A stretch of 42,734 bases of DNA, from positions 1-42,734 of the forward strand of contig JAEUHP010000224.1 in assembly GCA_016795295.1 (NCBI GenBank), given 5' to 3'. The notes beneath the pieces are model-generated. The model was not told the origin of the DNA, searched no databases, and saw only the letters and a program-made list of their open reading frames with translations. Shown in pieces: positions 34,144 through 42,734 of this stretch; the first letter of the stretch is position 1, and each line of letters starts with the position of its first letter. The position numbers and the translations under genes are program-made. Source of the DNA: Planctomycetota bacterium (GTDB taxonomy: Bacteria > Planctomycetota > UBA1135 > UBA2386).

Positions 34144-37100
34144 TCAGGGGGGCGTGTTGCGGCGGGCGGGGGGTGGCACGGCCCGCTCGGCAGCGGCGGC
34201 CTCGCTCAGGGCCGCCCCGGGTTCGGCGGCCGCTTTGGCCTGCGGCGGCAGGGGGCGCACCACCACCAGCACCTGTCCGGGGGCATCGCTTGCGGCGGCA
34301 CCGCCGCGCGCTGGGCGCACGGCGATGCGTTCGTCGCTGCCCGGGGGCAGCCGCTGGCGCAGCAGCTCGGCGACCGCGGCGAGCCGGGCCTTGCCCAGGG
34401 CCGCCGCGGCTTTGCGGGTGCGCGCGGCACCCGCGCGTGGGTCGGTTGCTGCGTCGAACTGCTCCAGGGCCGCGTCGAGTGCCAACTCGATGGCGCCGAG
34501 TTCGGCGTCGGCGGCGGCCAAGGCGCGCACCGTAGCCGCCGCACCCGCTTGGGCTGCTCCGAGCTGTGCTGCGGCCGCGGCCGCCAGTGCTTGGCGCGCG
34601 GCGAGGCGCTCGGTGCGCAGTTGGCGCAACCGGGCGAGGTTGGCGCGCACCCCTTCGGCCGGTGGATTGACCAGAGTGGCGAGTCGGAGTCGATCGGCTT
34701 CGCCGAGCTGGTGCTCGAGCACGAATTGCTGGTCGGGGTCGCCGGCGACCTCGGGCAGCAACGCCAACAAGGCGCTGCCGTCCGGCTCGGGGGCGCCGGC
34801 GGCGAACGGCACCGACACGCTGCGCCGGGCCGTGCTCTTGCCGCCGAAATCGAACAGCCCGGTGACCGCCGAGGCCAACCGGAGCGGTGCCTTGGCCACG
34901 GCGTTGGCGATCACCAGCGCCAGGGCCTCGCCGGCGGCGGCACCGAGCGGCCCCAGCACCGGGCCGCGGTTCGGCAGGGCGAACTGCAGCGGAATGCGCT
35001 GTTCGTCGGCATCGTTGCGCAACAGGAACAGCACGCTCTCCAGGGGTGCTGGCAGCTTCAGATACGTGGAGATCGGGCCGTTCGGCGGCTCGCGCACGGC
35101 GAGGTGGGTGAACACCAGGCCCGCCTCCACCTGGGTCTGTTCGGCGCGCAGGTCCACGGTGGCGGAGGCGTCGCACAGGCCGTCGTCGATCGCCACGGCA
35201 CCCTGGTTGGCGAGGCCGCGCAGCGCCGCGAGTTCGAGCCCGGCGAGGTCGAACCGGCAGCGCCCCTTGGGCCACGGGTACACCTGCAGTTCGGCTTCGG
35301 CGCGCAGATCGCCGAACCACGGCCGCGGCTCGAGCGTGTGCTGGTCGCGGCCGAGCTGCAGGGCTTGCAGCGCCGATCCGGCGACGCCGGCCAGCAGCGA
35401 ACTGGCGGCGACGCGGCGCGGCAGCTGTGCTTCGCCGCCTTGGGCGGTCAGTTGCACGCGGAACGGCAGCGGTTCGCGCAGCACCAGGCTGCTCCAGTCG
35501 TGCACATCGAGGTCGAGCCCCGCGAGCGGCAAATGGGTTGCGGGCGCGGTGGTGCTGTCGCGGTAGTCGAGGCTGAGGTCGGCGATGCCCAGATGGTCGA
35601 TGGCGAGCACGGCCCGGCGCTCCGCTCCGCCGGTCGTCGCAGGGGCCGGGCTGGCAGGTGCTGGCGCCGGTTCGCTGGGGGTGGCGATCCAGCAGCCGGC
35701 CAGCTCGAGTCGGTCGCTGCGCCGGTGCACGGCGGCGGTGAGCGCTTCGACTTCGAGGTGCCGGATGCGCACGTCGCCAGTGGCCGGGTCGATGGCGGCC
35801 ACGGCGAGGTCGGCCCCGGCGAGCCCGAGCAGGGTTTGGCCGCTGGCGTCGCGCACCGCCAGGTCCTCGAGATGGGCCGCGACGCCGAACGGGCGGTCGA
35901 CCGCGAAGCGCCACGGTTCGGTGCGGCGCAGGTCGAGCTGCACGCTTGCGGAGCACTGCACCGCCAGCGGGCCGGCCGTGCCGCCGAGCTGCCCGTGCAG
36001 TGCCGGCCACACGCTGGCCAGCCGGTCGGGATCGAGCTCGCGCAGGGCCAGGTGCAGATCGAGGTCTGGGCGCAGCGCGAACGGCCGGGCCGCCAGATCG
36101 AGGGCCAGTTCGGCGAGGCACGGCGTGGCGGCCAGGCGCGCGGCGATGCGCAGCGGGGCACTCTCGGTCGGGTCCGGAGTGGTGGCGAACGGTTCCGCGA
36201 GGCGCACGGTGCCGGCGAGCCGCTGGGGCTCCCCGGCCGCCTCGGCGCCGCGGTGTTGCCATTCGGCCAGCACCACCTCGAACCGGTCGATGCGCAGCGC
36301 CGGCCCGGTGGCGGCCATCCGCCCAGCGGCGGCTGGGCCAGGCGCCGGCGTCACCAGCTCCTGGGCGGTTGCGGGCGAAGGGCCGGGTGCTCCAGACCGC
36401 ACGCGCAGACCGGGCAGTTGCAGGCCGGAGGCCAAGCTCGCGCTCTGCCCGCGCAGGCCGGTCAGAGCCACCTGCGCCAGGTGGATGCGTTCGGGGCCCA
36501 CGGCGTCGGCGCGCACGCTCAGTTCGTCGAGCGCCAACAGTGTCTGGTCGCCATCCCGGAGTTGCAGCTCGCGCAGTTCGGCCACGAGGCCGGGAGCCTG
36601 CAGCCCTTGGTCGAACCGGAATCGGGCTGCCAATGCCCCGTCCGCGAGGGTCACTTCGAGTCCCTCTGGCAGGAGCGCTGCGAGCCCCCGCCCGCGTAGA
36701 TGGCTGGCTTCGACGGTGGCACGGGCCGCGGTGGCGCCCGCCGGTCCGAGGGTCAGTTCCGCCTGTGCCGTCAATGCGTCCAGGCCGTCGGGCACGCGCA
36801 CGGTGGCCGAGATCGGGATCGCGCTGCCGGTGGTCGCGGGCCCGAGTTGCAAGTCCGCGGTCACGGTGGTGTCCTGGCTGCCGGTGCGGCGATCCGCGAC
36901 GGTGCAGCGCACGTCGCGCAGGTGGACCGGGCCGGTGCGCCAGGGCGCTGGGCGCTCCGTCGGGATCGGTGCCGGTTCCGGGCGCTCCGGCGTCGGCGCC
37001 GGGGCGGTGGCCGCGGTTGCGGGGCCGTTGGGCTTGGCCAGGGCGATGCCGGCGAACACTTCGCCGTCGGCCTGCCGCAACCAGTGCCACTGCGGCCCGG

Positions 37101-39072
37101 TGCCGTGTACCGCCGCGAGCGTCAGGCCTTGCTGTGGCGACGTCCGCAGGCCTTCGATCTGCAGGTTGGGCCACGCGAGCAGCTGGGTATCGCCGTCGGT
37201 GATCTCGAGACCCGACAGCTGGGCCGAGAGTGTGGTGCCCGCGGCATCGGCTTGCCACGCGGCGGCCACCTGGGCGCGCAGGCGGGCGGCGCGCCAGGTC
37301 GCGGCCAAGCCGCCCTCTGCCAGCCACGGCGCGATGGGTTGCAGCGTCAGCCCGTCGCCCGCCACCTGCAGTTCGAGCCGCGGAGCCAGCGGCCAACCGC
37401 GGCAGTGCAGTTCGGTGCGCAGCCGGTCCGGCTGGCCGGCGAACGCCAAGTCCAAGACGAGCTGGCCGGCTTCGGCATCCGGGCCGGTGCCGAGCGCCCG
37501 GCCGGTGGCGGAGACCAGCGCGGTGACCTGGGCGGCGGTCGGCAGGGTCTGGTCGACGAACGTGCAGGCCGCGTTGCGCCAGTCCAGTTCTTGCAGCAGG
37601 AATGGTTGGGTCGTGCTCGGGTGGGTTGGGGTGGAGCGTTTGCTCGCAGGCATCGGCTCCGGGGCGCTCGCGCTGGGCAGGAGGCGCAGCCCCGCGATCT
37701 GCAGGGAACCATCGGCGAGGCGTTGCGCACGCAGGGTCGGGCCATCGAGGCGCAGTTGCGCCACGGTGCCCTGGTGCAGCGCACAGCCCGCCACCGCCAG
37801 TTCGCGCAGCACCACGGCGTCGTCCGGGGTGCCGCACCGCAGGTTGCGCACCGCTGCATCCAGGGTGCCGCTCCCGAGGTCGAACCCAGCCAGGAACTCG
37901 GCGTCGAGTGCGGTGCCGCCAGGTGGCAGCACCACGCCGGCAGCGGCCAGGGCTTGGCTGCAGCGCCGGCCGTGCAGGCCGCGGCCCTGCACGGCGAAGG
38001 TGGTGTGCAGCCGCGCGCCGTCGCAGCGCAGTTCGCCCGCCGTCACTTCGAGCTGGTCCACGGCCTCCGCGATGGCGAGCCGCGCCGTGAACGGCACGGT
38101 GGCGGAGTCGAGGGCCCGGCGCACCGGGCCCAAGCCGGCCGCGAGCTCGAGGGCCGGGGTCCGATCGAGCTGCACCTGCACCGACAGCGTCGCCTGCCCG
38201 TCGAGCGGCAGCGGCTCGCCCGTGGCATGGGCCAGGGTGAGCTGGCCTTGGATGCGACCGTCGAGAACCTGGGCGCCAGCGAGCCAGGTGCGCGCCGCCG
38301 CCGGGAGTGGCAGTGTGTCGAGTTGCGCACCGCGTACCTGCACCGCGAACTGCGCGCGCAGGTCCTGTTCGCGGCCGTGCAGCTCGGCGTCGAGTTGCAG
38401 GGTGTCGAGCCGGCCCGGCGCCTGGGCGCGCAGGCGCACCGTGCCAGGTTGCGTCGACAGGCCCAGGTCGCGGGCGTCGAGGTCGAGGGTGCCGGTGTGC
38501 GGGGTGGCCGCGCCCTCGCGCCACTGCACGTTGAGGTTGTGTACCCGCAGCGAGTCCACCTGCAGCGGCAGCGCGAACGACGGCGGCGCCCAGGGACCCC
38601 GCGCCGAGTCCGCTGGCGATGGCGGCGGGGTGGTGGTGGCGGCGACCGGCGGTTCGGCCTCGCTGGCGGGTTGCGGCAGGGGCAGGGCCACGCCGCCGTC
38701 GGCGGTGCGCACGAGCTGCACCTGCAAGCCGTCGAGTACCGCGTCCCGCACGCGCACCCGGCCGCGCAGGAGCGCCCACTGGTCGACGTCCACGGCCAGT
38801 TCGTCGATGCGCAGCAGCGGCGCAGCCGCGGTGCTGGCGGTGCGGTCGTGCAGAGCGAAGCCACGCAGGCACAGCGACAGGCCGAGCAGCGACAGGTCGA
38901 AACTGCGGTATTCGGCGCGGCAGCCGACCGCTGCGGCCGCGCGGTCGATCAGCAGCGGCATGCCGAGGGCCAAGCCGAGGCGCCCGAGCACCACGGCGAA
39001 CAGGGTCCACAGCAGCCGGCGGCGCCAGCGGCGGCCAGGCGGCGGCGGGGGGATGGTTGCCGACGCGGTCAT
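34144..39072 (-). CDS. Very large AsmA/DUF748-like envelope protein
   Basis: This 1642-residue protein has one N-terminal span (about residues 18-40) followed by LSLLGLSLCLRGFALHD and VDVDQWALLRGRVRVRDAVLDGL, the start pattern of AsmA/DUF748 proteins. Most of the rest is repeating beta-strand sequence. Near residue 1400, ISTYLKLPAPLESVLFLL then RIPLQFALPNRGPV resembles the DUF748 core. The C-terminus is an Ala-rich helical region of about 150 residues ending in a short LVVVRPLP strand. Members of the wider AsmA/TamB/YhdP group form long grooves carrying lipids between membranes, so a lipid bridge is a reasonable inference. The ATG overlaps the stop of the lipoprotein gene (ATGA at 39069-39072). 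The opposite strand has very long open frames; these are GC-rich shadows. Confidence 0.82.
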   Translation of the reverse strand: MTASATIPPPPPGRRWRRRLLWTLFAVVLGRLGLALGMPLLIDRAAAAVGCRAEYRSFDLSLLGLSLCLRGFALHDRTASTAAAPLLRIDELAVDVDQWALLRGRVRVRDAVLDGLQVQLVRTADGGVALPLPQPASEAEPPVAATTTPPPSPADSARGPWAPPSFALPLQVDSLRVHNLNVQWREGAATPHTGTLDLDARDLGLSTQPGTVRLRAQAPGRLDTLQLDAELHGREQDLRAQFAVQVRGAQLDTLPLPAAARTWLAGAQVLDGRIQGQLTLAHATGEPLPLDGQATLSVQVQLDRTPALELAAGLGPVRRALDSATVPFTARLAIAEAVDQLEVTAGELRCDGARLHTTFAVQGRGLHGRRCSQALAAAGVVLPPGGTALDAEFLAGFDLGSGTLDAAVRNLRCGTPDDAVVLRELAVAGCALHQGTVAQLRLDGPTLRAQRLADGSLQIAGLRLLPSASAPEPMPASKRSTPTHPSTTQPFLLQELDWRNAACTFVDQTLPTAAQVTALVSATGRALGTGPDAEAGQLVLDLAFAGQPDRLRTELHCRGWPLAPRLELQVAGDGLTLQPIAPWLAEGGLAATWRAARLRAQVAAAWQADAAGTTLSAQLSGLEITDGDTQLLAWPNLQIEGLRTSPQQGLTLAAVHGTGPQWHWLRQADGEVFAGIALAKPNGPATAATAPAPTPERPEPAPIPTERPAPWRTGPVHLRDVRCTVADRRTGSQDTTVTADLQLGPATTGSAIPISATVRVPDGLDALTAQAELTLGPAGATAARATVEASHLRGRGLAALLPEGLEVTLADGALAARFRFDQGLQAPGLVAELRELQLRDGDQTLLALDELSVRADAVGPERIHLAQVALTGLRGQSASLASGLQLPGLRVRSGAPGPSPATAQELVTPAPGPAAAGRMAATGPALRIDRFEVVLAEWQHRGAEAAGEPQRLAGTVRLAEPFATTPDPTESAPLRIAARLAATPCLAELALDLAARPFALRPDLDLHLALRELDPDRLASVWPALHGQLGGTAGPLAVQCSASVQLDLRRTEPWRFAVDRPFGVAAHLEDLAVRDASGQTLLGLAGADLAVAAIDPATGDVRIRHLEVEALTAAVHRRSDRLELAGCWIATPSEPAPAPASPAPATTGGAERRAVLAIDHLGIADLSLDYRDSTTAPATHLPLAGLDLDVHDWSSLVLREPLPFRVQLTAQGGEAQLPRRVAASSLLAGVAGSALQALQLGRDQHTLEPRPWFGDLRAEAELQVYPWPKGRCRFDLAGLELAALRGLANQGAVAIDDGLCDASATVDLRAEQTQVEAGLVFTHLAVREPPNGPISTYLKLPAPLESVLFLLRNDADEQRIPLQFALPNRGPVLGPLGAAAGEALALVIANAVAKAPLRLASAVTGLFDFGGKSTARRSVSVPFAAGAPEPDGSALLALLPEVAGDPDQQFVLEHQLGEADRLRLATLVNPPAEGVRANLARLRQLRTERLAARQALAAAAAAQLGAAQAGAAATVRALAAADAELGAIELALDAALEQFDAATDPRAGAARTRKAAAALGKARLAAVAELLRQRLPPGSDERIAVRPARGGAAASDAPGQVLVVVRPLPPQAKAAAEPGAALSEAAAAERAVPPPARRNTPP

Positions 39073-40289
39073 CGCCGGGCCTCTGCGGCGCGCAGCGCCG
39101 CGGTGCGTTCGGCGGCCTCGGCGAGCGGGTCGTAGCCGGGCAGGTCCGCGCCGACCGAGACCAGCCAGTCGTGGGCGCGCACCCGTTGGCTGGCGCGGCG
39201 GTCGCCGAGTTGGCTTCGATGCCACTCGCGCAGGCGGTGCCGCAGATCCGCCGGGTCGCTGCTGTCCGCCAACAGCTCGGCCAAGGCTCCTGGATCCAAG
39301 GTCGCAGCACCGAGGTGTCGGTAGAGGCTGGCGCGCAGACCGGGAGCCAATTCGCCGCGCCAGAGCAGCGGCAGCAGCGCCTGCCAGGCACTGCGGACGA
39401 ACTGCCACGCCAGGTTGCTGCCGGTCGGCAGCGTGCCGAGGTCTGGCAGGCCGGCGGCGATCCGGCGGAGGGCCTGGTCGTCGGCGGCCAGCACCAAGTC
39501 GGCGAGGTCCGCTTGGCCGAGCCGCTGCGCCATGGCCAGCAGCGCGGGGCGTCGGTTGCCCGAGCCGATCGCCGTGCGCGCCAAGTGCCAAGCCGCCGCC
39601 AAGTCCGCGGGGGTGCCGGGTGCCGTTGCCGCGGGATCGGCGAGGTGGAGGAGACGGGCCGGCGGTGGCACCTTGGGCGGCTCCGCAGCGGCCGTGGCCC
39701 GCAGCACCAGGGAGTACCACGGCGCACCCGGCTGTGCGGGCGCGATGGTGAGCAGGCCCGCCGTGTCCGGGGCCAGGGTGGTGGGCAGCAACAGCAGTTC
39801 GCCGTCCGGTTCGCCGAACCACAGTTGCAGGCCGGCGGCGCGCGTGGTGGCGCCGAGCGGTGGCAGCGCGCGTTCCGTCGCGAACCAGGTCAGGGTATGG
39901 GGGCCGACCACGCCCGTGGCGTTCCCGAGCGGCTGGCGGGCTCCGGCCAGGGCCGCGTCCTGGAGCCAGGCATCGACGGTGGCTCCGGCGGCCCAGCGGG
40001 CATGGCGCAGACCGGGTGCGAACCCGGGGAACGGCGTGCGCTGGCTGCCGAACACCAAGGGCGCGCCGTCGTGGAGTGCGGTGCCCGGGGGCACGTCGCG
40101 GTGGGCCCAGGCGGTGAGTTCGAGCGCCAGCGGCGGTCCTTGGGTGTCGGCCTCGGTGCTGCCGACCGCAGCGAGCCAGGGGGCGGCCCGCACCTCGGCG
40201 CGCAAGCCGAGCAACGGCTCGGCGAGCGGTGCGGGCACGGCACAGCTCGCGAGCAGGAGACCCAGGGTGCCGAAGTGGCGTAGGAACAC
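39069..40289 (-). CDS. Putative outer-membrane lipoprotein of unknown function
   Basis: This 406-residue protein starts with a hydrophobic signal and lipobox L13-A-S-C16, so it is probably lipid-modified and anchored on the periplasmic side of a membrane. The first half (to about 215) is beta-rich with Trp/Gly/Pro loops and reads like a carbohydrate- or protein-binding domain. The second half is mostly helical and Ala/Leu/Arg-rich (LAAAWHLARTAIGSG, ALLAMAQRLGQADLADLVLAA). No family was recognised. It starts with a GTG at 40289 without a ribosome site; a promoter-like pair ends only 6 nt upstream, so the transcript may be leaderless. It is coupled to the DUF748-like gene, suggesting a shared job in envelope lipid handling. 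Confidence 0.75.
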   Translation of the reverse strand: MFLRHFGTLGLLLASCAVPAPLAEPLLGLRAEVRAAPWLAAVGSTEADTQGPPLALELTAWAHRDVPPGTALHDGAPLVFGSQRTPFPGFAPGLRHARWAAGATVDAWLQDAALAGARQPLGNATGVVGPHTLTWFATERALPPLGATTRAAGLQLWFGEPDGELLLLPTTLAPDTAGLLTIAPAQPGAPWYSLVLRATAAAEPPKVPPPARLLHLADPAATAPGTPADLAAAWHLARTAIGSGNRRPALLAMAQRLGQADLADLVLAADDQALRRIAAGLPDLGTLPTGSNLAWQFVRSAWQALLPLLWRGELAPGLRASLYRHLGAATLDPGALAELLADSSDPADLRHRLREWHRSQLGDRRASQRVRAHDWLVSVGADLPGYDPLAEAAERTAALRAAEARR

Positions 40290-40295
40290 GGCGCC

Positions 40296-40323
40296 ACGCT
40301 AGCAGGCCGGCGTTCCGCTGCAA
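40296..40323 (-). promoter_or_regulatory. Candidate promoter giving a leaderless transcript for the lipoprotein gene
   Basis: On the minus strand, TTGCAG (40318-40323) and TAGCGT (40296-40301) are spaced by 16 nt. Transcription would begin about 6-7 nt later, at or next to the GTG start at 40289. No Shine-Dalgarno site is present, which fits a leaderless mRNA. Confidence 0.35.
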
Positions 40324-40373
40324 TCGACCGGTCGCTGCAGGGCTGCGCGCGTGCTTTCGCCGGACCGGCTGGC

Positions 40374-40379
40374 TAGTGT
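40374..40379 (+). promoter_or_regulatory. Weak candidate -10 box for the glutamine synthetase gene
   Basis: TAGTGT fits the TAnnnT pattern in the divergent intergenic region. The -35 position holds only a poor TGCTTT (40352-40357, 16-nt spacing), so this is a weak call. Confidence 0.2.
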
Positions 40380-40444
40380 TGCCGTGGCGCTGCGCTGGCC
40401 GTGGCGCGCCATTCTACTGCCACTCCCTCCACTGTCCGTTTCCC

Positions 40445-40448
40445 GGAG
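40445..40448 (+). promoter_or_regulatory. Ribosome binding site fixing the glutamine synthetase start
   Basis: GGAG lies 7 nt upstream of the GTG at 40456. It supports that start over the longer open frame, which would extend to 40351. Confidence 0.6.
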
Positions 40449-40455
40449 TCCCCTC

Positions 40456-42636
<2,181 letters not shown>

Positions 42637-42734
42637 GGTTGGCGGCCGCGCCCCCAACCACACAGGGCATAACCCCCCCCCGCGGCGGGGGGGCCAGAGG
42701 GCGGAAAGAGCCAAGGGCGCCCGCCCGCGGCCGC
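42637..42734. other. Downstream of the glutamine synthetase gene to the window edge
   Basis: No gene is seen. A run of nine C (42673-42681), GCGGC and seven G (42687-42693) can fold into a very GC-rich hairpin about 37 nt past the stop. Without a T-run it is only a possible terminator. Confidence 0.4.

Noticed and set aside
34022..39727. Longer reading of the DUF1549 protein to 39727
   Set aside because: The extra part is shadow sequence over the DUF748-like gene. The signal peptide begins right after the ATG at 34021.
35585..39751. Very long plus-strand open frame opposite the DUF748-like gene
   Set aside because: It is Arg/Ser/Ala-rich, has no domains, and arises because high GC removes stop codons. 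The minus-strand frame has a clear start, span and family pattern.
39073..40323. Longer reading of the DUF748-like protein (about 2059 residues)
   Set aside because: The extension overlaps the lipoprotein gene in another frame and is Arg/Pro-rich without motifs. The ATG at 39072 overlaps the lipoprotein stop.

Overview
The window is very GC-rich and gene-dense, and most likely comes from a planctomycete (Planctomycetota) or a close PVC-superphylum relative. The best evidence is the block at 28.8-34.0 kb. It holds a secreted DUF1549/DUF1553 protein, a Tat-exported DUF1501 protein and two secreted Planctomycete-type cytochrome c proteins, a combination characteristic of that group. A type III glutamine synthetase and a MoxR/DUF58/VWA cluster fit the same origin. 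No genus can be named from sequence alone.

Layout. (1) 1-1.1 kb: the end of a protein resembling an RHS/polymorphic-toxin C-terminus, then two small membrane proteins, in DNA visibly less GC-rich than the rest. (2) 1.4-7.8 kb, plus strand: a complete elongasome operon, mreB-mreC-mreD-PBP2-rodA, in which the last four genes are chained by 4-nt start/stop overlaps. (3) 7.8-27.8 kb, minus strand: a 20-kb run of small leader proteins, MoxR ATPase, DUF58, two VWA membrane proteins, a double PQQ-propeller protein, an alpha/alpha-toroid secreted protein, a DUF4175-like membrane protein, a 979-residue coiled-coil protein and a poly-Ser/poly-Gln secreted protein. (4) 28.0-34.0 kb, minus strand: DUF1549/1553, DUF1501, two cytochromes and uracil phosphoribosyltransferase. 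(5) 34.1-40.3 kb, minus strand: a lipoprotein coupled to a 1642-residue AsmA/DUF748-like protein. (6) 40.5-42.6 kb, plus strand: type III glutamine synthetase.

How the genes may work together. The rod operon encodes the cytoskeleton, scaffold, glycosyltransferase and transpeptidase for side-wall peptidoglycan synthesis. It runs head-on into the MoxR cluster, with only 6 nt between the two stop codons. The MoxR cluster looks like an envelope assembly or maintenance machine: a AAA+ chaperone, VWA adaptor proteins in the membrane, then a long periplasmic part built of Ig-like, coiled-coil and propeller domains. It is the best candidate here for an under-described system. The DUF748 and cytochrome blocks are also envelope functions, so almost the whole window concerns the cell envelope.

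No tRNA, rRNA, CRISPR array, insertion sequence or origin was recognised. Functions are assigned from motifs and context only; no database search was possible.
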